Below are positions 7,279 through 15,625 of a DNA stretch of 22,073 nucleotides, piece by piece. The notes under the pieces are model-generated. The model made no database searches, was not told where the DNA came from, and saw nothing but the letters and a program-made list of their open reading frames with translations. How positions within the stretch are numbered: the stretch's first letter is position 1; the number at the start of each line of letters is the position of its first letter. The DNA comes from an uncultured Spirochaetia bacterium. Its GTDB lineage: Bacteria; Spirochaetota; CALGPD01. Both the position numbers and the translations under genes were made by a program. The DNA lies in the NCBI GenBank assembly GCA_937960625.1, contig CALGPD010000373.1, positions 1 through 22,073 on the forward strand, given 5' to 3'.

Positions 7279-9324
7279 ATGCCTTCAATAGATGACTTAA
7301 AAAACAATTTACAATCAAAAAAAGCCGGTTTGGGCGATTTAAAAGATAAGCTAAAACAAAAAGGAACAACGAAAAAACCGCCTAAACAACAAAAAAAACC
7401 CGGCACCGGACAAAATCAGATTAAAGTTGAGGGAGAAACCATAGATGATTGCCTTGATCAGGCAGCAACTATTTTAGGGGTTTCCCGTATCAATCTCGAT
7501 TATGATATTATTCAAAAAGGGAAAACCGGTTTTCTTGGAATGGGAAAAACTCCATTCGTTCTTAACGTATTTGTGGAAAACGAAATTGACCCATCAGGAT
7601 TAACGTCTTTTGAGGAAGATGTTGAAGATTTTGAACCCGAGATAGAATTTGAAGAAATTAAAAAAGACGGCGAAGCCAGAGTTATTGTAAGAAAAACGGG
7701 TATATTCTTAAAAGTTTCCGAACCGCAAAAAGGCGGGCAAACAGTCACACTTGAAGACGCAAGAACCGAGCTGGCAAGAAAAGGAATTCAAAACTATGAA
7801 TTAGCGCAGGTTGCTAAAATAGTAAAAAAAGCCAAAAATAAAGAAGAAAAAATCGGCAAATGGATTCCAAACCCTCAATATGATTCAAAGCAGGTTTTAG
7901 AGATTTCAGATAACCAGATGAAGGCAATGGTAACTGTTACAGCGCCTATTTTATCAGGTAGGCAGCTTGAACCTGAAGAAATTGTCGATTTACTCCAAAA
8001 CAACGGTGTAGTTTACGGTATTAAACATGACAAAATAAAAGCTATTATGGATAAAGAAATCTATAATGTACCCGTTGTGGTTGCCGAAGGTGATGAACCT
8101 CGAAAAGGTAAAAACGCTGAAATAAATTATAGATTCAAAACCAAACACGATGAAATTGAATTCGAAGAAGAAGAAGACGGGTCTATTGACTTTAAAAAGA
8201 CAGACCTTGTACAAAACGTGGTTTCCGGACAGGTTTTAGCAGAAAAAATACCACCTACAAAAGGTACAAACGGAAGAACCATTACCAATGTTGTACTTCC
8301 AGCAGCAAACGGCGAGGACATTAATATGAAAGCCGGTGATAATGTTGACTTATCTCCTGACGGTACTCAGGCAATCGCGACTGCTCCTGGACAGGCTGTA
8401 TTACTTGGAGATAAAATAAGTGTTGAAAAAATCTTTGAAGTAAACGGTGATGTGGATTTCAATACAGGAAATATAGTATTTTTGGGTACGGTTTTTGTAA
8501 AAGGCGCTGTACAGGATGATTTCAGCGTAAAAGCTTCTCAGGATATTATAATAAAAGGTGATGTGGGTAAAGCACACCTTGAAGCAGATGGTGATGTAAT
8601 TATCTCCGGAGGTATTTTAGGTAAAAACGAAGGCAAAATTGAAGTGGGTGGAAGTTTATATTCAAAGTTTATTGAAAACGTGAAAATCAGCGCGGGCCAG
8701 GACGTTGTTGCCAAAGAAGGTATCTTACACAGCCAAATCGATGCAGGAAGCCGGATAATATGTAACGGTAAACGTGCTGCTATTCAAGGCGGACGGTGCA
8801 GAGCTGGGCATGAAATTAATTCAAAAATAATCGGTTCTCCTGCCTACACTGAAACAATTTGTGAAGCGGGAGTTGACCCTCAAACCAAAGAACGCCTTGA
8901 TAAACTTGAACAGGAACATATAAATACTGAAAAAACTTTAAATAAATTATTTATAAATATTAAAACAATTTCAAAACAAAAAGAAGTTGCTGAAGCTAAG
9001 GGAAAAAAATTACCCGAAGATAAGGACCACATGTTAAAAAGAATGATGCGGGCGAAAAAAGAATTGTCTTTACGCATGAAAGAAATACAGGATGAAGTTG
9101 AAGAACTACGGAATTATCTCGTTACCTTAGAAAATACAGGTAAAGTTTCAGCAAAAGTTAATTTTTTACCCGGAGTTGAAGTAATTATAAAAAATGCCAA
9201 CTTTCAGGTTAAGCAGGAATTTAAGTTTACAACTTTTATTTATGAAGCCGGGTATATTAAACCGTTAAAATATCAGGAAATCGAAGGTTTTGAAGAAGAT
9301 ACACGGGCTTCCTCAAGAAGATAA
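7279..9324 (+). CDS. fapA: Jag_N-FapA (DUF342) protein
   Basis: A 681-residue FapA-family protein. A Lys-rich N-terminal tail (1-45) leads into a Jag_N domain at about 48-98 with VEGETIDDCLDQAATILGV and a GKTGFLGMGKTPF stretch. This domain is shared with the RNA-binding protein KhpB/Jag. The DUF342 core follows (about 210-530), rich in short beta-strand repeats with regular glycines around 385-515. A coiled coil comes next (about 535-620), then a short end domain. FapA proteins are linked to flagellum placement and assembly in Vibrio and to cell-surface polymer genes elsewhere. The exact biochemistry is not settled. It starts 32 bases after fliA, with AAGG 10 bases before the ATG. Position beside fliA supports a motility role. 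Confidence 0.85.
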   Translation: MPSIDDLKNNLQSKKAGLGDLKDKLKQKGTTKKPPKQQKKPGTGQNQIKVEGETIDDCLDQAATILGVSRINLDYDIIQKGKTGFLGMGKTPFVLNVFVENEIDPSGLTSFEEDVEDFEPEIEFEEIKKDGEARVIVRKTGIFLKVSEPQKGGQTVTLEDARTELARKGIQNYELAQVAKIVKKAKNKEEKIGKWIPNPQYDSKQVLEISDNQMKAMVTVTAPILSGRQLEPEEIVDLLQNNGVVYGIKHDKIKAIMDKEIYNVPVVVAEGDEPRKGKNAEINYRFKTKHDEIEFEEEEDGSIDFKKTDLVQNVVSGQVLAEKIPPTKGTNGRTITNVVLPAANGEDINMKAGDNVDLSPDGTQAIATAPGQAVLLGDKISVEKIFEVNGDVDFNTGNIVFLGTVFVKGAVQDDFSVKASQDIIIKGDVGKAHLEADGDVIISGGILGKNEGKIEVGGSLYSKFIENVKISAGQDVVAKEGILHSQIDAGSRIICNGKRAAIQGGRCRAGHEINSKIIGSPAYTETICEAGVDPQTKERLDKLEQEHINTEKTLNKLFINIKTISKQKEVAEAKGKKLPEDKDHMLKRMMRAKKELSLRMKEIQDEVEELRNYLVTLENTGKVSAKVNFLPGVEVIIKNANFQVKQEFKFTTFIYEAGYIKPLKYQEIEGFEEDTRASSRR

Positions 9325-9355
9325 TACCTGATAAATTGGCAAACCAGGAGGGGAT

Positions 9356-9682
9356 ATGCCAATACTTCCTATAGATTTACAGGTGCAGTTTGCCCAATTA
9401 GGCAATCTGGGAAAAATAGTATCACAAGGTGAAGTCGCGGCTCATCACCAGTCCGTTGTCGCGGGCGAGCATGTGGATAATATGAGCGAAATAATTGACC
9501 ATACTGTAACCGAAGCTGATCAGATGCCGGATGAAAGCAGTACAATCACAGGTGACGGTTCAAACCCCTCTTATGCCGGCAGCAATCAAAACAACGAAGA
9601 AGAAAAAGCAGAAGAAAACAAAGAAAAAAATGAAATCAATTTTGAACCAGATTTGGGTAATATTATTGATATAAGAGAGTAG
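9356..9682 (+). CDS. Small unknown protein of the fliA-fapA cluster
   Basis: A 108-residue soluble protein I cannot assign to a named family. The N-terminal 50 residues look helical and are rich in Gln, Val, Ala and His, including LQVQFAQLGNLGKIVSQGEV. The last 50 are Asn, Ser and Glu rich and probably disordered. It has no cysteine, signal peptide or membrane segment. A strong Shine-Dalgarno site (AGGAGGGG) precedes the ATG, suggesting high expression. It lies 31 bases after fapA and ends 4 bases before the next gene. From memory, small proteins with a similar N-terminus sit in this place in spirochaetes and other flagellated lineages. That recollection is unverified. Confidence 0.75.
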   Translation: MPILPIDLQVQFAQLGNLGKIVSQGEVAAHHQSVVAGEHVDNMSEIIDHTVTEADQMPDESSTITGDGSNPSYAGSNQNNEEEKAEENKEKNEINFEPDLGNIIDIRE

Positions 9683-9686
9683 AACA

Positions 9687-10766
9687 GTGGAATATATTTT
9701 ATTGGGTTTGTTTAACATTGCAGTTTTAATTTTTGTTTATTTTAAATTTATAGCTGCAATCAGAAAAAAATCAGACAGCTCTGTTAAAAACATTAAAAAG
9801 GAAATTGCAAGAACAGTAAACTCCTTTAATGAAGAGTTTGATAGAAATTTTACGTTAATTGATGATAGAGCAGTTAAACTTGATAAATTAATAAATAATG
9901 CAGATAAATACGTTAATTTGCTTTTGCACCTTGATAAAAAAATGGACACAGGTAAAGTTGTTAAACTTGCCTCAGAAATTAAAACCGAACTTGAAAAACT
10001 GCAAAAAGAACAGAAAACATTAAGGCAAAATATTAACAAAGATAGAGTACACAATTCAATTAAAATGTCAAAAAAGTTTGACAGCTTTAAACTTGATAAA
10101 ACGGATAAAAAGGAACTTGAGCAAAAAGAAACTAAATATAACATGGGCTTGCCTTTAACAGACAGCATGCCAGATGAAAAATACGTTCCACCTATTAAAA
10201 ATCATTTATCTCAAAACTTAAATGAAAAGCCTTCAGATTATCCTGAATTAAATTTTGACAATGAAGATGTTAAAGTTGAAATCGGTGGAACTAATAAATC
10301 TAAAATTGAGAAGGAACATTACAATTTCAATAAGGATAATATAGTAAATGAAAATGATATTGAAAAAAATTCAGGATTTGCCCACAAAGCTTATAAAAAA
10401 GCGTTCAATCAAGCGGAAAATAATCAAGCAATTAATGAATTATTAAAGCAAAACATAGAAAAAGATACTGTTGAAATTAAGAAAAATTCAGAAAAAGAAT
10501 TGTTTTATAATAAAAAAAGTTTTAATCACGAGTTAAATAAAAATTTATATAAAGATGAAATTTATAACAGTGAATATGATTACGGAAATGAAAACACAGA
10601 AACGAAGAAGGAAAACTTACAAGGGACTTCTGATTTACAAAAAGAAATCTTTTCTTTAATAAATCAGGGTAAAGATGTTAATGAAATTTGCTCATTGCTT
10701 GAAATAAGCAAAGGTGAAGCTCAATTGCATTACCATATATACAGAGCAAGAAGGAAAGTGGAATAA
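9687..10766 (+). CDS. SwrB/DUF6115-like membrane protein with C-terminal HTH
   Basis: This 359-residue protein begins with one membrane helix (about 3-24). A coiled coil follows (about 35-120), then a long Asn/Lys/Glu-rich, probably disordered middle. It ends in a compact helix-turn-helix-like segment (about 327-357) containing GKDVNEICSLLEISKGEAQL. This layout matches DUF6115 proteins and resembles SwrB of Bacillus. SwrB follows sigD there and promotes assembly of the flagellar export apparatus, which supports the call. It is about twice the length of SwrB, and the middle part accounts for this. The start is GTG with only a weak AGAGAG upstream, so translation may depend on the previous gene 4 bases away. 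Its stop overlaps the dnaK ATG by one base. Confidence 0.65.
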   Translation: MEYILLGLFNIAVLIFVYFKFIAAIRKKSDSSVKNIKKEIARTVNSFNEEFDRNFTLIDDRAVKLDKLINNADKYVNLLLHLDKKMDTGKVVKLASEIKTELEKLQKEQKTLRQNINKDRVHNSIKMSKKFDSFKLDKTDKKELEQKETKYNMGLPLTDSMPDEKYVPPIKNHLSQNLNEKPSDYPELNFDNEDVKVEIGGTNKSKIEKEHYNFNKDNIVNENDIEKNSGFAHKAYKKAFNQAENNQAINELLKQNIEKDTVEIKKNSEKELFYNKKSFNHELNKNLYKDEIYNSEYDYGNENTETKKENLQGTSDLQKEIFSLINQGKDVNEICSLLEISKGEAQLHYHIYRARRKVE

Positions 10767-12520
10767 TGGATTATACAATTGGAATAGATTTAGGAACAAC
10801 GAACTCAGTAATAGCAGCTTTGGAAAATGATTCCCCTGTCATAATTGCAAATAAACTCGGTGAAAGAATTACGCCTTCTGTTGTAAGTTTAACTAAAAAC
10901 GGAGAAATATTGGTTGGCAGGTCAGCAAAAAATCAAGCCATAATAAATAATGAAAATACTGTGATGAGTATAAAGCGGAAAATGGGCTCGGATGAAAAAA
11001 TTAATTTCGGTAATAGGCAATACACTCCTCAGGAAATTTCGGCATATATTCTATCCAAAATAAAAAAAGACGCGGAGGAATTTCTCGGCGCAAATATAAA
11101 AGACGCTGTAATTACTGTACCGGCTTATTTTGATGACAATCAAAGGCAAGCGACAAAAGATGCGGGAATTATTGCAGGTCTAAATGTACTGCGTATAATT
11201 AACGAACCAACAGCAGCTGCTCTTGCATACGGCATTGATAAAAAAGAAGAATGCATAACTCTTGTTTATGACCTCGGTGGAGGCACATTTGACGTTTCAA
11301 TTCTTGATATAGCTGATGGGGTATTTCAAGTACTCTCAACTTGCGGTAATAATCGGCTTGGCGGTGATGACTTTGACAATGAATTGATTAAATTAATCTT
11401 TCTTCAATTTAAAGAAAAAGAAGGCGTTGATTTATCAGAAGATAAAATGGCTTATCAAAAATTGCGGGAAGAAGTTGAAAAAGCAAAAATTGCGTTATCT
11501 GAGTTAAATGAAGTCGAAATAAACGTTCCGTTTATTTCCGCAGATGAAAACGGGCCCAAGCATTTAAATGCAACCGTGAAAAAAAATCAGTTTGAAGATC
11601 TAATTGCAGAATTTATTGATGAAACAATTGATTTAACTAATGATGCGCTTGAAGACGCGGGTTTAAAACCGGAAGATATTGATAAAGTAATAATGGTAGG
11701 CGGTTCTACACGCATACCTTATGTATCAAAACGGGTTTTTGAACTACTCGGTAAAGAGCCTGAAAAATACATTAATCCAGATGAAGTCGTTGCCCTTGGC
11801 GCAGCGATTCAAGCGGGAATTGTTAAAGGAGAAACAACGGGAATTGTTCTCGTTGATGTTACCCCCCTAGCTCTTGGGATAGAAATTGAGGGCAACGTTT
11901 TTGTTCCTGTAATTGAAAAAAATGCAACAATACCGTGTTCTGCAAAACGGATATTTACAACTATAAGTGATAATCAAAGTGTAGTTGAAATACACGTTAT
12001 GCAGGGCGAACGTTCTCGTGCTGATGAAAATATTTCCCTCGGAAAATTTCAACTCTCAGGCATACGGAAAGCAGGAAGAGGTGAACCCAGGGTTGAAGTT
12101 GAATTCCGCATTGATGTTGACGGAATAGTGCATGTAAGCGCGGTTGACCTTGACACAAATGCTTCTCAAGAAATACATATTGAAAACCCGTCAAACTTAA
12201 GTGATGAGGAAATTCAGAGTATAATATCAGAGGCAGAGGAAAAACGCCATGAAGATAAAATTTATCTTGAAACATTAAAAAAACAAAAAATTCTGGAAAC
12301 AGAATTATCAAAACTTAGTGAAAAAATATTACTGCATGAAAAAGACATTACAGAAAAACTAAAAAATGAACTTATGGATTTTTTATCCGGGCTTGATAAT
12401 AAAATTATAGACTTTAAATTAGAAAGACTGAATGAAACCCTTGAAACAGTAATGTTTTATAATAATGAGATGCGAAGCGAGCTTGAAAAGCTTGAAAGCA
12501 ATCAGGATGTTAAAAGTTAA
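10766..12520 (+). CDS. dnaK: Short DnaK-type Hsp70 chaperone
   Basis: A 584-residue Hsp70. The ATPase domain has GIDLGTTNS at 6-14, VPAYFDDNQRQAT at 118-130, NEPTAAALAYG at 146-156, DLGGGTFDVS at 169-178 and VGGSTRIP at 311-318. The linker VLVDVTPLALG (361-371) leads to a normal beta-sandwich substrate domain and a short helical lid. It is shorter than the usual 610-640 residues and lacks an EEVD/EEVK-like tail. The region after residue 70 lacks the insert found in proteobacterial DnaK. Its ATG overlaps the stop of the SwrB-like gene by one base, and a J-domain gene follows at 12 bases. No grpE, hrcA or standard dnaJ is adjacent. It is probably a specialised paralogue, but I cannot exclude that it is the only DnaK. 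Confidence 0.9.
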   Translation: MDYTIGIDLGTTNSVIAALENDSPVIIANKLGERITPSVVSLTKNGEILVGRSAKNQAIINNENTVMSIKRKMGSDEKINFGNRQYTPQEISAYILSKIKKDAEEFLGANIKDAVITVPAYFDDNQRQATKDAGIIAGLNVLRIINEPTAAALAYGIDKKEECITLVYDLGGGTFDVSILDIADGVFQVLSTCGNNRLGGDDFDNELIKLIFLQFKEKEGVDLSEDKMAYQKLREEVEKAKIALSELNEVEINVPFISADENGPKHLNATVKKNQFEDLIAEFIDETIDLTNDALEDAGLKPEDIDKVIMVGGSTRIPYVSKRVFELLGKEPEKYINPDEVVALGAAIQAGIVKGETTGIVLVDVTPLALGIEIEGNVFVPVIEKNATIPCSAKRIFTTISDNQSVVEIHVMQGERSRADENISLGKFQLSGIRKAGRGEPRVEVEFRIDVDGIVHVSAVDLDTNASQEIHIENPSNLSDEEIQSIISEAEEKRHEDKIYLETLKKQKILETELSKLSEKILLHEKDITEKLKNELMDFLSGLDNKIIDFKLERLNETLETVMFYNNEMRSELEKLESNQDVKS

Positions 12521-12532
12521 TAAGGTTTAATT

Positions 12533-13387
12533 ATGGTTGACTATTATAAAACGCTGGGGATTTCCCGTGAAGCCAGTATCATTGATATAAAAAAAATATA
12601 CCGAAAGCTTGTATTAAAATATCACCCGGACATTAATACGGAAAACGATGCAGAAGATAAATTTAAGCAGATTGTCGAAGCGTTTAATGTTTTATCAAAC
12701 CCGTATAAAAGAGCTGAGTATGATGAAAAAAACGTTGTTTCCCACTTCCCTGCCGTAAAAAAATACAGCACAAAACGCTTTAATGCAGTAAGAAAAATTA
12801 TTACAGAATTACCTGAAATTTTTTATAAAGCCGTTCTAAAAATCCGGACTATTGTTTCTCATCCTAAACCGGACACCGATGATGACAGAGTATTTTTCTG
12901 CAATGATGATGAACACGCAAAAAAAGTACAACCCGAAGAATTAAGCGACAAATTTTATAATTCGGAAAATAAATACGTTAGAATGCACGCGCTTAAATGC
13001 CTGATTGCAAAAAAAGGTAAAAGAGCCTTTAAAGAAATTCAAGCCGGATTTACTGATATTTCCAAAGAGGTAAGACATGTTTCAATTAAAGCAACGGGAT
13101 ACCTTAACATACGCCAGTTTGTAAACGAACTTGATACCCTTTACAAGAGAAGCAGTAGAGAAATCAGAAAAGAAATAGTCGTTGCGTTTAGCAAAATGGA
13201 TTCAACGCGGGTTAAAGAGTTGTTAATACAAGCGTGTTTTGATGCGGATGATAATGTAAAAATTCTGGCATTAAAATCTATAAAAAAATTCAAATACATT
13301 ACCAATAGAGATCAGTTTAATAATTTAGCATATGAAAAGAACGAAGAAGTAAAAAAACTTGCAAAAGAAATAATTAATAAAGACTAA
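12533..13387 (+). CDS. J-domain protein with C-terminal HEAT repeats
   Basis: This 284-residue protein joins an N-terminal J domain (1-66) with the HPD motif at 31-33 to a variable linker (70-135) and a C-terminal helical repeat domain. The repeats (about 136-284) are paired helices of about 30 residues with the spacing of HEAT repeats, such as KYVRMHALKCLIAKKG, EVRHVSIKATGYL and NVKILALKSIKKF. It lacks the Gly/Phe region, zinc-finger cysteines and DnaJ C-terminal domains, so it is not a standard DnaJ. The J domain should stimulate the DnaK encoded 12 bases upstream, and the HEAT part probably chooses the client. TAAGG lies 7 bases before the ATG. It ends the plus-strand cluster. Confidence 0.85.
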   Translation: MVDYYKTLGISREASIIDIKKIYRKLVLKYHPDINTENDAEDKFKQIVEAFNVLSNPYKRAEYDEKNVVSHFPAVKKYSTKRFNAVRKIITELPEIFYKAVLKIRTIVSHPKPDTDDDRVFFCNDDEHAKKVQPEELSDKFYNSENKYVRMHALKCLIAKKGKRAFKEIQAGFTDISKEVRHVSIKATGYLNIRQFVNELDTLYKRSSREIRKEIVVAFSKMDSTRVKELLIQACFDADDNVKILALKSIKKFKYITNRDQFNNLAYEKNEEVKKLAKEIINKD

Positions 13388-13413
13388 ACAAAAAGGGATG
13401 ATTTTAAATATTC

Positions 13414-13431
13414 ATAAAGCATTTGCTTTAT
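13414..13431. terminator. Hairpin between convergent J-HEAT and rpoZ genes
   Basis: ATAAAGC and GCTTTAT form a perfect 7-base stem with a 4-base loop. It lies between two convergent genes and overlaps the rpoZ stop codon by four bases. It could end transcripts from both sides, but neither side has a strong T-tract. Confidence 0.4.
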
Positions 13432-13649
13432 TCTTCTACGATTTCTTCCTGCACTTCTTCAACTTCACCTTCAAGCACTTTCTTTAGCGCATATCCGGCA
13501 ACTTTGTTATAACTTGTTTCTATATCACCGTATTGCTCATGTTTTACAACTTCTCTTAAAGCCTTAATAGCTAAAACAGCAGCTTTATACCGATGATCAG
13601 GATAATCGATTAATTTATCAAGAGGAATGATACGTTTTTTATCGCTCAT
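13428..13649 (-). CDS. rpoZ: RNA polymerase omega subunit
   Basis: This 73-residue protein has the omega-subunit pattern: IIPLDKLIDYPDHRYKAAVL near the N-terminus, then a helix with AIKALREV and the KVAGYALKKVLEG segment, and an acidic Glu-rich tail. Omega helps the beta-prime subunit fold and join the core enzyme. The MxxR-type sequence of classical RpoZ (normally A..RA+qL) is not clear here. The call rests on the overall pattern and size, and similar divergent forms occur outside the proteobacteria. GGAG lies 6 bases before the ATG. The gene stands alone, without the gmk partner seen in many bacteria. Confidence 0.7.
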   Translation of the reverse strand: MSDKKRIIPLDKLIDYPDHRYKAAVLAIKALREVVKHEQYGDIETSYNKVAGYALKKVLEGEVEEVQEEIVEE

Positions 13650-13681
13650 TAAATACTCCAGGTAAAATATAGTGAAAATTA

Positions 13682-13710
13682 AATATATACATATAAACTT
13701 AACAAAGCAA
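13682..13710 (-). promoter_or_regulatory. Probable rpoZ promoter
   Basis: On the minus strand TTGCTT (13705-13710) and TATATT (13682-13687) are separated by 17 bases. Transcription would start near 13675, about 25 bases before the rpoZ ATG. The -35 is weak, but the -10 and spacer equal those of the DUF302 and hom promoters. Confidence 0.4.
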
Positions 13711-13770
13711 GCATAGTATAAAAAAAAATATTTTTTTATTTTTTCGGCATTATTTTTGCTAATGTCAATC

Positions 13771-13791
13771 AGGGTATATACAATATACCCT
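13771..13791. repeat. 8-base inverted repeat between DUF302 gene and rpoZ
   Basis: AGGGTATA and TATACCCT are perfect arms around a 5-base centre. The repeat is 16 bases after the stop of the DUF302 gene. No T-tract follows on the minus strand, so it is not a typical intrinsic terminator. It may be a weak terminator or an operator. Confidence 0.4.
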
Positions 13792-13806
13792 ATTATAAAT
13801 GCTTTA

Positions 13807-14295
13807 TTATTTTTTCAAAATATGATTCACCATTATTTCGCTTTCCTTTGAAGCAATACCCATTACTTTTGGAATAACACCTCCCATCATTTTACCCATT
13901 AACCCGGAATTAAGCCTTGAAACATAAACTTTGCCGTCAGATTTTTCATAAATCGCAACCCTGCAAGGCATCAAGGAACTTACAACGCGTTCATAATCTT
14001 TGGATAAAATTTTATACGCATGGCCGGGATGGCATAGCTCAAAAATCTTAACCCTTCTAACGTCTTTGTTGAATTTTTTCATGGTTTTCTGCATATCATG
14101 AGTCATAGGAATTTTCCATCCCATTTCTTTCACTTTGTTTTTAAAACGTTCAACGCTTTGATCAAAATTGTAAACGCTTTGGTCTTCAAGCAGCATAATA
14201 CCCGGTGCTGTTAAATATACAATAAGCAAAGTTAATAAAATACCTAAAACCAATGATGAAATTCCTATTATTATATTCTTTTTATCAATTTTCAT
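13807..14295 (-). CDS. Membrane-anchored DUF302 protein
   Basis: This 162-residue protein has an N-terminal membrane anchor (about 8-30) and an extracytoplasmic DUF302 domain. The domain shows its two usual conserved stretches, FELCHPGHAYKIL around Cys88 and LMPCRVAIYE around Cys111, followed by a GKVYVSRLN strand. DUF302 has no settled function, though its members often occur with redox or sulfur-related genes. The two cysteines could bind a ligand or form a disulfide. A Gly/Met-rich stretch, LMGKMMGGVIPKVMG, lies at about 132-146. AAGGAG is 6 bases before the ATG and a consensus promoter lies upstream. The gene appears to be a single transcription unit. Confidence 0.8.
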   Translation of the reverse strand: MKIDKKNIIIGISSLVLGILLTLLIVYLTAPGIMLLEDQSVYNFDQSVERFKNKVKEMGWKIPMTHDMQKTMKKFNKDVRRVKIFELCHPGHAYKILSKDYERVVSSLMPCRVAIYEKSDGKVYVSRLNSGLMGKMMGGVIPKVMGIASKESEIMVNHILKK

Positions 14296-14336
14296 TTAAT
14301 TCTCCTTTAATAGCCATACTTTAATATTTATATATT

Positions 14337-14365
14337 AATATATAGCAATATTTAAAATATGTCAA
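14337..14365 (-). promoter_or_regulatory. Sigma-70 type promoter of the DUF302 gene
   Basis: On the minus strand TTGACA (14360-14365, exact) and TATATT (14337-14342) are 17 bases apart. Predicted start is near 14330, giving a leader of about 35 bases that ends in AAGGAG. Confidence 0.65.
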
Positions 14366-14627
14366 ATTTCCTGCCTTTTTTATAATACCGAAATTCAATA
14401 TTATTTTAATTTTCTTTATAGAATAAAGAATAATTTTTAACTATAAATGAAAAAAAAACATACGCAAAATAAATTCGAATTAAAGAAGGAATTCCAGTTT
14501 TAAGTATAAGTTTTCTGTTTTAATGTGTAGGACATGAGCGTGAAAGGCTAAAGGGAAAGAAAACTAAATATAAGGCGGGTTAAATTAAGTTATACTGAAA
14601 AAAGTATAAATCACTCAACAACAACAC
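14366..14627. other. Gene-free stretch between the DUF302 gene and the nucleotidyltransferase
   Basis: Together with the DUF302 promoter this makes 332 bases without a convincing gene. It is AT-rich. The only structure I see is TTATAC and GTATAA (14590-14609), a 6-base inverted repeat with an 8-base loop about 20 bases after the nucleotidyltransferase stop, without a T-tract. I see no tRNA, riboswitch or degraded gene. Confidence 0.5.
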
Positions 14628-15617
14628 CTACACCAAATCCAACTCGGAATGGCTGCCGATATTAACGTGCCTGAATGCATCTCTAACAAACGCGTTGTCG
14701 CTTACCAAAGAATTACTAAGCATTGCATTAACTATTTTAGCGTTTTCGCAAATTATGCTGTTGTTTATTATACTGTCCTGAACAACAGTGTCTTCGCTTA
14801 TTGAAGCATAAGGCCCTATTACAGAATTCTTAACTTTAGCGTTTTTGTGTATAAAAACCGGATTAATAATTACAGAATTTTCAATAGTTCCCTTTTTAGA
14901 ACTCCCCTTTTCATCGAGAAGTTCTTTATTTGTGCTAAGAAGATTGTCTTTATTTCCACAATCAAGCCATTTATCAATCTTGAAGTACTTAAAAACGTTG
15001 CCTTGCTCAAGCATATATTGTAAAGCATCGGTAAGCTGATATTCACCTTTGGTTTTAATACCGCTTTTCATTATATGTTTAAGAGCGGAATATAAAAAAC
15101 CTGCTTTCTTAATATAATACAAGCCCACTACCGCCATATCCGTTGGCGGAACATCAGGTTTTTCAATAAACTTTGTAATGTTACCCGCCTTATCAATTTC
15201 AATTACGCCGAATTTAGTTGGGTTTTCAACAGACTTTACAGCAATAACATTATCTCCGAGTTTAACAAACTTTTTTATATCTCCCCGGATCAAAGTATCT
15301 CCTAGAATTATTAAAAGTTCTTCATCAGGGTCAACGTTTTTTTCAGAGAGAAAAATAGCTGCGCCAAGCCCATTATATTCTTCCTGAGTGATAAAAGACG
15401 TTTTAACTTTATTATACTTTTCTTTGGCAAACTTTTCAATTTTATCCCCTAAATAACCAATAATAAAAATTATTTCATCGGGTTTTAAAGCAAGAATATC
15501 ATCCAATATATGCTCTAATATGGTTTTTCCCGCAGTTCTCATTAAAACTTTAGGAATAGCATGAGTATGAGGCCTTAAACGCGTTCCTACTCCTGCAACT
15601 GGGATAACTACCTTCAT
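14628..15617 (-). CDS. Sugar-phosphate nucleotidyltransferase with left-handed beta-helix tail
   Basis: This 329-residue enzyme should join a sugar 1-phosphate to a nucleotide, as in glucose-1-phosphate thymidylyl- or uridylyltransferases. The signature GVGTRLRPHTHAIPKVL lies at 9-25 and the metal-binding Asp107 is in ILGDTL. EKP at about 162-164 and the GEYQLTDAL segment are also conserved. Residues about 240-329 contain hexapeptide-like repeats (VIGPYASI, SIINNSIICENAKI), as in the long RmlA-like proteins. The exact sugar and nucleotide cannot be read from the sequence. AGGAGG lies 5 bases before the ATG, and the stop of hom overlaps the Shine-Dalgarno region, so the two genes are co-transcribed. 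Confidence 0.85.
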   Translation of the reverse strand: MKVVIPVAGVGTRLRPHTHAIPKVLMRTAGKTILEHILDDILALKPDEIIFIIGYLGDKIEKFAKEKYNKVKTSFITQEEYNGLGAAIFLSEKNVDPDEELLIILGDTLIRGDIKKFVKLGDNVIAVKSVENPTKFGVIEIDKAGNITKFIEKPDVPPTDMAVVGLYYIKKAGFLYSALKHIMKSGIKTKGEYQLTDALQYMLEQGNVFKYFKIDKWLDCGNKDNLLSTNKELLDEKGSSKKGTIENSVIINPVFIHKNAKVKNSVIGPYASISEDTVVQDSIINNSIICENAKIVNAMLSNSLVSDNAFVRDAFRHVNIGSHSELDLV

Positions 15618-15625
15618 TTTGCCTC

